Positions 52,242 through 60,493 of a stretch of 64,000 nucleotides of DNA are shown piece after piece (within the stretch, counting starts at the first letter, position 1; every line of letters begins with the position of its first letter). The notes beneath the pieces are model-generated. The model was not told the origin of the DNA, ran no database searches, and saw only the letters and a list, made by a program, of their open reading frames with translations. The DNA is from Pedobacter sp. KBW06 (GTDB lineage: Bacteria; Bacteroidota; Bacteroidia; Sphingobacteriales; Sphingobacteriaceae). Where the stretch lies: assembly GCF_003852525.1 (NCBI RefSeq), contig NZ_QAJL01000002.1, positions 890,097-954,096 of the forward strand. The letters are read 5' to 3'. A program made the translations under genes and the position numbers.

Positions 52242-53423
52242 CTATTGGGCTTGTTTATAAAATTTTTCTATTAATTTATTCAATGTGATCAACTGATGAT
52301 CAGTTACCCTTCCAGGCTTGCTGACTTCCTCAATTGTGGCAAATAAATGCCGGATATCACTTTCATTTCCACCTGATTTCGAGACAAGGGCAGCCATCAG
52401 GTCTTCATCTATTGCATTGGTTTTTAAGCGGTATGTTGCTCTGATAAATTCCAGAAGGTAACTGATCTTTTTGGAGGCAATATCGCTGTTATCACGTTGC
52501 TCGTAATAGACTTTCCCCACTACCCTGACAAAGTCTACGGAAGAATTTCTGAGTTGAGGAATGATGGGAATAATTCTCTGCCTCCGTTTCATTTCAAAAA
52601 ACACAAAGATCACTAAACTAATCATGGACAAGTAATAAGCCCAGCGCAGCTGATCATGTCTAAAAAGTACCCTCAGCAGACTCTCATCGCCCAGATTTCC
52701 TTTTGTATTGTTCTCATCCCAAATCAGTGTTTCCGCCACTGGCAGATAAGAAAGGGCTTTTGCTGCGTAAGCCGCACCTTCCGGGTTCAGCAATGCATAG
52801 TTGCTCAGCAATTGCGGATTTGGCAAGACATACAGTGCACCTTCGCCGAAGGTATATTTGACAAAATTAACCTCCCCTTCTTCATTTCTCCCCAGAACTT
52901 TGGCCCTGGAAGTATCTATTCTGCTAAAATAGAGATCGCCCAGCCCCTTATCAAAAACATAGGGCTTTTTCGCTTTTACAGCAGGGCTGACGAAATTAAT
53001 CGGGACACTTTTCTTTTTTCCGTAATTCAGTGAAGAGTTGATGTCCAGTTTCAAGGTATCTTTCAGGTATTCACCTATATTAAAAGTTGCGATAAACACA
53101 TGATTTCCTGCTTTCATGAATTTAACGAGTTCTTTATAATCCAGTTCATCAACATGCACTGCACCTGCGATGATCAGATAATTGGTATTTTTTCTCTCTT
53201 TATCCTTCAGGGTATTGTAAACCGGAAGTCTGGACATTTCAATTCTCGTTTCCGGAAATATGCTCTGGTATTCCTTATTCAACACGAATAATCCAAAAGG
53301 AATTTTATCCTCTTTCAGATAACTCGGACGCCAATCTGTAGCTTTTGGTTTGTAATATTCTGCTGCAAGGTATAACATCAGCAGAATCCCCGTCCCAATA
53401 AGGTATAGTTTCATGCCTTTCAT
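52242..53423 (-). CDS. DUF4350-like membrane protein of the MoxR cluster
   Basis: A 393-residue protein with an N-terminal helix (about 5-20), a periplasmic-size domain of about 230 residues with the YLKEDKIPFGLFVLNKEYQS start typical of the DUF4350 family, a second transmembrane helix near 270-290 (YYLSMISLVIFVFFEM) and a cytoplasmic tail. Its start overlaps the end of the DUF4129 gene by 4 bases. No enzymatic motif was found. Confidence 0.8.
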   Translation of the reverse strand: MKGMKLYLIGTGILLMLYLAAEYYKPKATDWRPSYLKEDKIPFGLFVLNKEYQSIFPETRIEMSRLPVYNTLKDKERKNTNYLIIAGAVHVDELDYKELVKFMKAGNHVFIATFNIGEYLKDTLKLDINSSLNYGKKKSVPINFVSPAVKAKKPYVFDKGLGDLYFSRIDTSRAKVLGRNEEGEVNFVKYTFGEGALYVLPNPQLLSNYALLNPEGAAYAAKALSYLPVAETLIWDENNTKGNLGDESLLRVLFRHDQLRWAYYLSMISLVIFVFFEMKRRQRIIPIIPQLRNSSVDFVRVVGKVYYEQRDNSDIASKKISYLLEFIRATYRLKTNAIDEDLMAALVSKSGGNESDIRHLFATIEEVSKPGRVTDHQLITLNKLIEKFYKQAQ

Positions 53424-54139
53424 GTGCTCCTCCTGTTAAACAGATCAAAATCCTTCTTTACCTCTGCAAAGCTTTCTTTATCAATGAAAAATTCTCCATA
53501 CCAGATGTATTCGAACTGTGTGGTCAGCTCCCCGAATTGTTTTCTTTTTTCGGGGTCAGTGAGTTCGCTCACATAAGCCTGATTGGTTTTGTCCGGTTGC
53601 CAGTTGATCAGCTGATTATCGTTCATCATTTTTAAAGAATGTAAATAAAAGAGCCGGACTGCCAGTCTGTAGTTTCCCGCTGAAATTGCTTTTTCTATTT
53701 CATCACGGAAATTAATTTCGTGAATGTTCTCCAGAGATTCTGAATAAGGAACTTCGACAGCTTTAGATTTACCGGTAAACACTTTCAGGTCAAGCCCCAT
53801 AGCCTTTACGATGATAAATACAACCAATCCTGTCAGGGCAATGATGATTCCATATTTGATAAAAGTGCCGGATGTTTTATTTTCCAAAACTCCGGAAAAC
53901 CAGTCCCAGAACCAATGCCAGAAGCGTGCCCATAGACTATCCTGATCAGGCGGTGTTTCCTTATACCTGAATTCTGACTGCTCCGTATACGCCTTCATCT
54001 TTTCCGCGTCAAAATTGCGCAGGACTACTTTACTACTGTCATTGCCAAGCAGCTTTCGGGCAGGCTTTTGCAGCAAAGGAGCAGTAAAGCCACTGGCGGT
54101 GGCAGTAATGAGCAAAAAGATTAGAAAAAGTCTGCGCAT
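53420..54139 (-). CDS. DUF4129-like membrane protein of the MoxR cluster
   Basis: A 239-residue protein with a signal peptide (about 1-20), a transmembrane helix (about 95-115, YGIIIALTGLVVFIIVKAMG) and a C-terminal helical domain resembling DUF4129 (about 150-235, GNYRLAVRLFYLHSLKMMND and YIWYGEFFIDKESF), a domain that resembles part of transglutaminase-linked membrane proteins. One base separates its start from the upstream gene end. Role unknown; membership of the MoxR cluster is the main evidence. Confidence 0.82.
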   Translation of the reverse strand: MRRLFLIFLLITATASGFTAPLLQKPARKLLGNDSSKVVLRNFDAEKMKAYTEQSEFRYKETPPDQDSLWARFWHWFWDWFSGVLENKTSGTFIKYGIIIALTGLVVFIIVKAMGLDLKVFTGKSKAVEVPYSESLENIHEINFRDEIEKAISAGNYRLAVRLFYLHSLKMMNDNQLINWQPDKTNQAYVSELTDPEKRKQFGELTTQFEYIWYGEFFIDKESFAEVKKDFDLFNRRST

Positions 54140-54140
54140 A

Positions 54141-55010
54141 TTAATATTCTTCCGGGGTATTGAACGGTTCTTTTGATGCGCCCATCTGACCGATACGGTC
54201 CATTAATCCTGTGCTATCCAAACGTTCTACGAGGTTAAAGTAACAGATAGAGATGCCTACAAGTGGAATAATCATAAATACCTGACACACATATTGCACA
54301 GTGGTAGAGATGATAATTGCCGTATTACTCAAGCCTTTTGCCCCTTGTGTAAATGCGCTCAAAAAAGTAAAAATGAGTGCCGGAAGTGAGGCCATTGATT
54401 GACTCGCCAGAGTAATAAAGTAAATGATCAGTATCGTTCCAAAAGTAATCCACCAATGTCCTTTTACCAGTTTGAATGCACGTTCAAAGGAGTAACCAAA
54501 ACTGGCATTTTCATAAACCATGATCGGAAAGAACAACACCATGGCCGGCATCACATAGAATCCTGGAATCAAAAAGAAAAGAAAACAAAGCACAAAAAAA
54601 ATACCGATTAAAATCCCGCTTCCCAACACTCTGAAGAAATAGAACTTAAAATAAGCCCAGACCTCCTCCAGACTAGGGGCAACATTTCCTTTTTTTATAT
54701 AAACGGCAATGAAACTCAGAATAGAAACATTCATCGCCGTATAACTTGCCAGGTTGAAGAGCACCACGAGGAAATAGCTGAGATTAAACATTTTCCCCAG
54801 CATGGAAAAGACATTATCATTTGATACGAGTGCTCTTTGCATTCCTATTTGTTGGTAGATACCGGCTATGATTGATCCCAGGAGGAAGATTCCACTGAAA
54901 TAGACAAACACTTTTAACAAAGCTTTAAAGTTCTGTTTGATGAACAAAAACATATCGTTGATGATCTCTCCGAACTCTCTGAGTTTTTTAAATTCCAGGT
55001 TTTCAGGCAT
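54141..55010 (-). CDS. Multi-pass inner membrane protein of the MoxR cluster
   Basis: A 289-residue protein with about six transmembrane helices, among them VFVYFSGIFLLGSIIAGIY, SILSFIAVYI, LGSGILIGIFFVLCFLFFLI and TILIIYFITLA. The layout resembles the membrane domain seen in some glycerophosphodiesterase-like or DUF975-like proteins, but no catalytic residues were recognised. The gene overlaps the SpoIIM-like gene by 8 bases, so they are translationally coupled. Function unknown; it may be a structural partner in the envelope complex. Confidence 0.75.
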   Translation of the reverse strand: MPENLEFKKLREFGEIINDMFLFIKQNFKALLKVFVYFSGIFLLGSIIAGIYQQIGMQRALVSNDNVFSMLGKMFNLSYFLVVLFNLASYTAMNVSILSFIAVYIKKGNVAPSLEEVWAYFKFYFFRVLGSGILIGIFFVLCFLFFLIPGFYVMPAMVLFFPIMVYENASFGYSFERAFKLVKGHWWITFGTILIIYFITLASQSMASLPALIFTFLSAFTQGAKGLSNTAIIISTTVQYVCQVFMIIPLVGISICYFNLVERLDSTGLMDRIGQMGASKEPFNTPEEY

Positions 55011-55962
55011 TTTCTATAGTTTGATGGTGTTTATGAAGTTTTGACGGATATAGGATCACATACCAGATGATAAAGAGCAGGGAGACCGCCAGAATGCTGA
55101 TGCTGAGAAACAGCGGCATTTCCGTATGGCGGGTAATGAAACCTTCAAAGAAGGCCGCAACCAGTATGATGGGGATCAACCCTAAAGCAATTTTTGTCCC
55201 GTCTTTAGCACTGTTTTTGAAAGCCTGAAACCGGGTATATGTTTTAGGAAAAAGCAGTCCATGGCCCAATACCAATCCAGCGGCACCCGCGATAATGATA
55301 CCTGAGATTTCCAATGTTCCATGAATCCAGATGGTCAGCACAGATTCCAGTCCTAAACCTTTACTAAAAAAATAATATTCAAAGGCCCCAATCATCACTC
55401 CATTTCTCAACATGAAAAAGACAGGGCCAATGGACAGAAAAATTCCACTCACAAACATGAGCAGGGATACATAAGTATTATTTGCGGCAATCATCAGGAA
55501 CATTTCCATTTCTCCCTGTCGTTTATATACGCCAAAGGGATCTCCTTTTGCAATGTTTTCATTCGTCATGTTTACATAACCGTCTCCAAGGATCAGCCTC
55601 ACAAAAGAATCATCGTATTTAGCAGAAAGAGCTCCTATTGATGCAGAAAGGAGAAAGAACAGCAGAGAATACAGCAATTGTTTGCGATAGGTATAAAACA
55701 AAACAGGCAGTTCTGTTTTCCAGAAGGTGATGAACCGGTTCCTGTCTTCTTTTTTATTTTTATAAATAGACTGGTGTAAAACCGCAGCTAAACCATTGAG
55801 ATAAGCTGTAGTTTTTGATTTGGGATAAAAAGTGTTTGCATAAGCCAGGTCATTGGTAATGTCAATGAAGCGCTCCGCCAGTTCATCTGAATTTTCCGTA
55901 CGCATCTGTTGATAACGCTTCCATTTCTCAGAATTCTGCTTAACAAACAATGCTTCTCTCAT
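55003..55962 (-). CDS. SpoIIM (stage II sporulation M)-like membrane protein
   Basis: A 319-residue protein with a soluble helical N-terminus (about 1-100) and five or more transmembrane helices that fit the SpoIIM/DUF95 family, including SGIFLSIGPVFFMLRNGVMI, the HGTLEISGIIIAGAAGLVLG segment and a final helix (LSISILAVSLLFIIWYVILY). In non-sporulating Bacteroidota it is standardly encoded with MoxR, DUF58 and RDD genes. First gene of the minus-strand cluster; divergent from the RDD gene, which makes this gap the likely promoter region of both. Confidence 0.88.
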   Translation of the reverse strand: MREALFVKQNSEKWKRYQQMRTENSDELAERFIDITNDLAYANTFYPKSKTTAYLNGLAAVLHQSIYKNKKEDRNRFITFWKTELPVLFYTYRKQLLYSLLFFLLSASIGALSAKYDDSFVRLILGDGYVNMTNENIAKGDPFGVYKRQGEMEMFLMIAANNTYVSLLMFVSGIFLSIGPVFFMLRNGVMIGAFEYYFFSKGLGLESVLTIWIHGTLEISGIIIAGAAGLVLGHGLLFPKTYTRFQAFKNSAKDGTKIALGLIPIILVAAFFEGFITRHTEMPLFLSISILAVSLLFIIWYVILYPSKLHKHHQTIENA

Positions 55963-56046
55963 AAATGAAGATCAAATTTTCTGTAAAATAGCGACAAAAA
56001 ACAATTTTACAATAATAATTTGAACATCAATATTATATTTGATCTT

Positions 56047-56769
56047 ATGGAAACAATTAAGGTAAATACCAGTCAGCACGTAGACATTGATTATCCGGTG
56101 GCCGGATTAGGAGAAAGAATTGCGGCAAGGCTCATTGATCTGGCTGCCTTTTTTGGAGTATATATGTCAGCTATTTTCTTGTCTTTTTTTGTCGGCCAAG
56201 GGAACTTCATTACCGTAGTTCTTGTAACAATGGCTGCCTTTTATGTCTTCTATAACCTCATTTGTGAGGTCTTTATGAATGGACAGAGTTTAGGAAAAAG
56301 GCTGATGAAGATCAAAGTCATCAGTATTGATGGAAGTCAGGCAAGCATCGGGCAATATTTTATCCGCTGGCTGTTCAGGCTGGTTGATTTTGCACTGACG
56401 GCTCAGATTGGTGGATTAATAGCCGTAGCTGTATCAGAAAAAAAACAAAGAATAGGCGATATGGTGGCCGGAACCACGCTAATTAAGACTGTTCCAAGAA
56501 CCAACCTTGAGCACATCGCTTTTCATCCTGTGGAGGAAGAATATACGCCTGTTTTCAAGAATGCAGACTTGTTGACTGACCGTGATATAGAGCTCATGCA
56601 TGAGGTAGTCCTCACCTATTATAAAACATCCAATGCGGACCTGATTTATAACATGTCTGCAAAGGTGGCCGAGCATCTATCTGTGAGTATTCCCCAAGGA
56701 ATGAACGAACTTAACTTTCTAACCACCGTTATCAAGGATTATAATCATTTAACTGCTCAGTCTGACTAA
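56047..56769 (+). CDS. RDD family membrane protein
   Basis: From the ATG at 56047 the protein is 240 residues; an in-frame TTG at 56020 would add nine residues and is not preferred. Three transmembrane segments (about 25-130) contain the Arg-Asp/Asp-type motif of the RDD family (AARLIDLAAFFGVY, GQSLGKRLMKIKV, FIRWLFRLVDFA). The soluble C-terminus (about 150-240) begins with the TLIKTVPRTNLE segment. RDD proteins are suspected transporters or cation exchangers, but here the MoxR/DUF58/SpoIIM context is the better clue. Its TAA stop abuts the TAG stop of the convergent SGNH gene. Confidence 0.87.
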   Translation: METIKVNTSQHVDIDYPVAGLGERIAARLIDLAAFFGVYMSAIFLSFFVGQGNFITVVLVTMAAFYVFYNLICEVFMNGQSLGKRLMKIKVISIDGSQASIGQYFIRWLFRLVDFALTAQIGGLIAVAVSEKKQRIGDMVAGTTLIKTVPRTNLEHIAFHPVEEEYTPVFKNADLLTDRDIELMHEVVLTYYKTSNADLIYNMSAKVAEHLSVSIPQGMNELNFLTTVIKDYNHLTAQSD

Positions 56770-57489
56770 CTATTTCAATTCTTTAATCAGGGCAGGTGCG
56801 AGTTGAACCGCCCATTGATGGTACATTTTTGCCGAAGGATGTAATCCGTCAGATGCGACCAGCTGTTTATCTGAAGCGACGAGCCGGGAGCCGGGAGTGA
56901 TGTCCGTATAGCTGATCCCCTGCGAAAGTGTTTCGGTCCTGTTTATGGCATTAAAGGCATCAATGTCCGAACTGACACCAGGAATGTCCCTGCCACTTTC
57001 CTGTCCGTAAGGGGTAAGTCCCCAGTCAGGAATAGAAACCACAAACACCCGTGCTTTATTTCCGTTGGCAAAACTGATGGCTGTTTGCAGCAGTTCCTTA
57101 AATTCCTGACGATACTTTTCCTTCGATTCGCCCCGGTACTGATTATTTACGCCAATCAGCAGCGTAACCACTGTGAACTTCTCACTGAGGTTTGCCTTTT
57201 TAATCGCATCCTGCAGTTCACTTGTTGTCCATCCGGTTTTAGCAATAATATGAGGCGTGCCTATATCCAGGCCATTGTCTTTTAAGATCGTTGTTAACTG
57301 ATAAGGAAAGCCTCCCTGCAGGGGGACTGCTTCTCCTATGGTATAAGAATCACCGATCGCTAAATAAGAGATCTCATTTTTCGGTTTGGTATCCGAGCTG
57401 GGGCTGATATTTGTCGTCATTTTAAAACTATCTTTTTGGCAAGCCAATAATACCACTAATGACAGAATTAAAATAGGATTTTTGATCAT
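56770..57489 (-). CDS. SGNH/GDSL-type esterase lipoprotein
   Basis: A 239-residue exported hydrolase with a short signal and lipobox-like LLACQ (Cys17). Block I is YLAIGDSYTIGEAVP (nucleophilic Ser in GDSY), block III GVNNQYRG and block V SDGLHPSAKMYHQW (catalytic Asp-His), so the triad and oxyanion hole are present. It is probably a periplasmic or outer membrane lipoprotein esterase; the substrate (acetylated glycan, lipid or ester) is not evident. Convergent with the RDD gene at zero spacing. Confidence 0.9.
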   Translation of the reverse strand: MIKNPILILSLVVLLACQKDSFKMTTNISPSSDTKPKNEISYLAIGDSYTIGEAVPLQGGFPYQLTTILKDNGLDIGTPHIIAKTGWTTSELQDAIKKANLSEKFTVVTLLIGVNNQYRGESKEKYRQEFKELLQTAISFANGNKARVFVVSIPDWGLTPYGQESGRDIPGVSSDIDAFNAINRTETLSQGISYTDITPGSRLVASDKQLVASDGLHPSAKMYHQWAVQLAPALIKELK

Positions 57490-57552
57490 AAATACATTTA
57501 CGCGAAAGCGCTCCTTATGGATTTTGTACAGATCATCTATTTTTTCCCGGAT

Positions 57553-57897
57553 TCAGGAATGCTTATGAGGAAAGAACATTTTGAAGAAATAGCTGATCGT
57601 GACGATCGAACCTGTAATTAAATAAAGTACTTTAATCAGTTTATCGCTGTTTCCTTTGCTCAGGTAATTTGCGCTCGGGCCAACAATGAAAGTAATCAAT
57701 AAGGGAATTGTGGGCGGGTATAAATGAAGGCTTTCTTCCATATTGCCCTGAATCAGGGCAAGAAGAGAACGTTGAAAACCGCAGCCAGGGCAATCAAAAC
57801 CAGTCAGGTATTTAACCGGACAGGTCAGAAAAAAATTATCCGCCTGATCCATAAAAGAAGACCAGGCGGATAACAGGTATATCATCAACGCCAGCAA
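57553..57897 (-). CDS. DUF2752 family small membrane protein
   Basis: A 114-residue inner membrane protein with two to three helices and the family signature CPVKYLTGFDCPGCGFQRSL, whose cysteine pairs (CPxK...CPGCG) are diagnostic of DUF2752. Function unknown. It follows the DUF5684 gene directly (1 base or less between stop and start region) on the same strand. Confidence 0.9.
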   Translation of the reverse strand: MLALMIYLLSAWSSFMDQADNFFLTCPVKYLTGFDCPGCGFQRSLLALIQGNMEESLHLYPPTIPLLITFIVGPSANYLSKGNSDKLIKVLYLITGSIVTISYFFKMFFPHKHS

Positions 57898-58380
57898 TTA
57901 AGCTTGAGGTGTGGTTGGCGGTTTATTAAACGGATCATTTGTACCAAACGGATTGTTAGTGCCAAATGGGTTGTTGGTACCATTAAAGCCTTGTTGTGCT
58001 TCTGCAGCTGCAGGACCTAAATAACGTGCATCTCCAAATCCTAATATAGGATAGAATACGATAGGTAACAGGATCAATCCTGCGGTAAAGCCTTCGCTTT
58101 TACCGAAACTTTTGCTTAAAAGATTCATTGCCCAGATTCCGAAGTAAATGTTTACGCATGGAATCAACATCCAAAGAATCCAGATCGTTGGTTTGCCAAT
58201 GATTTCAAGAAGGACAATAATGTTATAGATAGGAATAAGTGATGCCCAGCCTGGTTTTCCAGCCTTTGTAAAGACTTTCCATAATGAGGCAATGATAAGC
58301 ACTATGAGAGCGAGATAAATAATCCCACCAACAGCACCGATTGCTGCTATACCAGCTGATTGTTCTGAAGTGTAATCCAT
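57898..58380 (-). CDS. DUF5684-like four-helix membrane protein with NPFGTN repeats
   Basis: A 160-residue membrane protein with helices at about 16-35 (GGIIYLALIVLIIASLWKVF), 50-75 and 98-118 and a KAGKPGWASLIPIYNIIVLL segment typical of DUF5684 (signal-peptidase-like N-terminal region). The soluble tail (about 133-160) consists of three NPFGTN/DPFN units that derive from an 18-bp tandem repeat. It precedes the DUF2752 gene, and the pair is often found together in Bacteroidota. No function known. Confidence 0.82.
   Translation of the reverse strand: MDYTSEQSAGIAAIGAVGGIIYLALIVLIIASLWKVFTKAGKPGWASLIPIYNIIVLLEIIGKPTIWILWMLIPCVNIYFGIWAMNLLSKSFGKSEGFTAGLILLPIVFYPILGFGDARYLGPAAAEAQQGFNGTNNPFGTNNPFGTNDPFNKPPTTPQA
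57928..57981 (-). repeat. 18-bp tandem repeat coding for NPFGTN units
   Basis: Three 18-base units (57928-57945, 57946-57963, 57964-57981) share a common pattern with several differences and encode the DPFNxx/NPFGTN repeats in the tail of the DUF5684 protein. Unit number may vary between strains. Confidence 0.7.
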
Positions 58381-58457
58381 AATAGTAGTTTGTTTTTCGA
58401 GTAAAGATAATATTTACCACAAAAAAACAAAGGAATTATTACTCTTTTTTTAAGGTA

Positions 58458-59156
58458 TCAGAACAGCTCCATATGGAACAGACTGGCAATGTGTCCTTTT
58501 AGTATTCCCTTCACCTCTTCCATATTCAAAGGGTGTCCCAATTCCCTTTGCATAGAAGTCACATCTTTATCGTCTATCCCGCAAGGAACAATATTTTTAA
58601 AATAATTAAGATCGGCATTTACATTGAAGGCAAAACCATGCATTGTTACCCAGCGGCTGCACCTTACGCCCATAGCGCATATTTTACGGGCTTTCTCATT
58701 GTCTGCATCCAGCCATACTCCTGTAAATCCAGGATATCTTCCGGCAGAAATGCCATAATCTTTCAGCGTCAGGATAATCGCATCTTCCAATGTTCTGAGG
58801 TAAAGATGAATGTCAGTAAAGAAATTATCAAGGTCAAGAATCGGGTAACCTACAATCTGACCCGGGCCATGATAGGTGATGTCCCCTCCGCGATTGATCT
58901 TATAATAGGTCGCTTCTTTTTCTGCCAGGCCCTGTTCATCCAGCAACAGATTTTCCGGATGTCCGCTTTTCCCAAGTGTATAGACATGTGGATGTTCCAC
59001 GAAAATCAGGTGATTTGGTGTTTCCAATGTGGTATTGTTATTCCTGTTATCGGTTTTAACGGCAATGGTCTGATTAAAAATCAGTTCCTGCCGATCCCAG
59101 GCTTCCTGATAATCAGTGAGTCCCCAATCTATGAATTCTACTTTTTTATTCATCAT
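58458..59156 (-). CDS. lipB: Octanoyl-(acyl-carrier-protein) transferase
   Basis: A 232-residue LipB that moves octanoyl from acyl carrier protein to lipoyl domains in the cytoplasm. The RGGDITYHGPGQ motif (89-100), the conserved Lys158 (ARKICAMG), MHGFAFNVN (172-180) and the nucleophile Cys192 in PCGI are all present. The N-terminus has a short insertion rich in Asn (near 37-42). It lies 7 bp after the phosphopantetheinyl transferase gene, an operon of two enzymes that both act on acyl carrier protein. Confidence 0.95.
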   Translation of the reverse strand: MMNKKVEFIDWGLTDYQEAWDRQELIFNQTIAVKTDNRNNNTTLETPNHLIFVEHPHVYTLGKSGHPENLLLDEQGLAEKEATYYKINRGGDITYHGPGQIVGYPILDLDNFFTDIHLYLRTLEDAIILTLKDYGISAGRYPGFTGVWLDADNEKARKICAMGVRCSRWVTMHGFAFNVNADLNYFKNIVPCGIDDKDVTSMQRELGHPLNMEEVKGILKGHIASLFHMELF

Positions 59157-59163
59157 TTGAAAA

Positions 59164-59805
59164 TTAAGCCACTACATAGCCCAGCATATAACCATCACTG
59201 GTTTTGAAGTAGCTGACATTCAGCTCGCGGGTCCCTTCAGGTAAGTCGACCAGGGCAGTCAGGCTTCCTTCCGTTTTCAGTTTAAATGGCTTGATGTGCA
59301 TATCCTGTTTAAATTCCAGGCCTTTTCTTCCATTCCATTTATAGATCGCTTCTTTGGCACACCAGCAAACATACAAACCATTGATATTATCGCCAATCTG
59401 CTTTTGTGCAAGCTCAATATCAGAAAGAAACTTGTGCCTGATGCTCTTGATTTTATGTTTGATGAGTTCTATATCTACCCCTACTTTTCTGTTTTTTCCA
59501 ATAATCACTGCTGCATAATCATAAGAGTGGCTCAGAGAAATGTGATAATCAAGATTAGGAAGGAAAGGTTTGCCATGTTCATCCATCTGACAATCTATGT
59601 ATTCAGAGGTATTGAGCATGGTTCTAAGCAGCACACGTGTGCTTAGCCAGTGTAGCAGACGTTTCCCGTTGTTTAAAGAGGAAATGAAATCCAGCTCATG
59701 CTGTTTCAGTTGCAGGCCGGAAAGCAATTGCTCTTCAGTCTCTTCGATTTTCCATACTGCAAGTATGGTATTCTCGTCAATATTTTTATTAAAAACTACG
59801 GGCAT
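59164..59805 (-). CDS. 4'-phosphopantetheinyl transferase (Sfp type)
   Basis: A 213-residue enzyme that adds the phosphopantetheine arm to carrier proteins. Motifs: ISLSHSYDYAAV (89-100), VGVDIELI (108-115) with the magnesium Asp/Glu and WCAKEAIYK (148-156). Such a two-domain pseudo-dimeric Sfp form is common in Bacteroidota in place of AcpS. Encoded 7 bp before lipB. Weak -7 element TACTTTTG (minus strand) upstream. Confidence 0.93.
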   Translation of the reverse strand: MPVVFNKNIDENTILAVWKIEETEEQLLSGLQLKQHELDFISSLNNGKRLLHWLSTRVLLRTMLNTSEYIDCQMDEHGKPFLPNLDYHISLSHSYDYAAVIIGKNRKVGVDIELIKHKIKSIRHKFLSDIELAQKQIGDNINGLYVCWCAKEAIYKWNGRKGLEFKQDMHIKPFKLKTEGSLTALVDLPEGTRELNVSYFKTSDGYMLGYVVA

Positions 59806-59825
59806 CTCTATTTTAGAAAACTATG

Positions 59826-59833
59826 CAAAAGTA
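59826..59833 (-). promoter_or_regulatory. Possible -7 element of the transferase-lipB operon
   Basis: On the minus strand TACTTTTG (59826-59833) matches TAnnTTTG 20 bp before the ATG (59805). No TTTG -33 box at 19-21 bp was found. Confidence 0.35.
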
Positions 59834-59871
59834 TCTTAAATTAATCATAATTTAGCCCAATACTTGATAAA

Positions 59872-60408
59872 ATGATACTTTCCGACAAACGAATTCTGGA
59901 AGAGATAGAGAAGGGCACCATCATTATTGAGCCTTTTAAGGCTGAATGTCTGGGCACAAACTCTTACGACGTCCATTTAGGCAAATACCTCGCTACTTAT
60001 AAAGATAGAATACTTGATGCAAAAGTGCACAATAAAATAGAGCATTTTGAAATTCCAAAAGACGGATATGTTTTACAGCCTGGTACACTCTACCTTGGTG
60101 TGACGCTGGAATATACCGAAACACATGCACACGTTCCTTTTTTAGAGGGTAAATCGAGTACGGGCCGTCTGGGTATAGACATCCATGCGACTGCCGGAAA
60201 AGGCGATGTTGGTTTTTGCAATACCTGGACGCTGGAAATTTCCTGCGCACAACCAGTGAGAATATATGCAGGAATGCCAATTGGCCAGCTGATTTACTTC
60301 CAGGTAGAGGGCGAGATTGAAACGATGTATAATAGTAAAGACAATGCAAAATATAGCAATAAGACCACTAAACCGGTCGAAAGCATGATGTGGAAAAACA
60401 AATTCTAA
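59872..60408 (+). CDS. dcd: dCTP deaminase
   Basis: A 178-residue dCTP deaminase that makes dUTP from dCTP for thymidylate synthesis. The core LEGKSSTGRLGIDIHATAGK (91-110) contains the conserved Ser/Arg nucleotide contacts, and the catalytic Glu122 sits in WTLEIS. PGTLYLGVTLEYTE and the GMPIGQLIYF end are also typical. It is divergent from the transferase gene (66 bp) and closed by a terminator. Confidence 0.95.
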   Translation: MILSDKRILEEIEKGTIIIEPFKAECLGTNSYDVHLGKYLATYKDRILDAKVHNKIEHFEIPKDGYVLQPGTLYLGVTLEYTETHAHVPFLEGKSSTGRLGIDIHATAGKGDVGFCNTWTLEISCAQPVRIYAGMPIGQLIYFQVEGEIETMYNSKDNAKYSNKTTKPVESMMWKNKF

Positions 60409-60440
60409 GTTCGACATCCCTTATCTTTTAAATTTACTTT

Positions 60441-60471
60441 AAGCCTCAATATTTGTATATTGAGGCTTTAT
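60441..60471 (+). terminator. Rho-independent terminator after dcd
   Basis: A perfect 12-bp stem (AAGCCTCAATAT, 60441-60452; ATATTGAGGCTT, 60457-60468) with a TTGT loop is followed by TTATTAATT. The stem is AT-rich at its top; the T run is short. Confidence 0.8.
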
Positions 60472-60493
60472 TAATTGTTAAGGTTCATCACTT

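Noticed and set aside
58533..59207. 224-codon plus-strand frame across lipB and the transferase gene
   Set aside because: Antisense to two enzymes with full motifs; no signal of its own.
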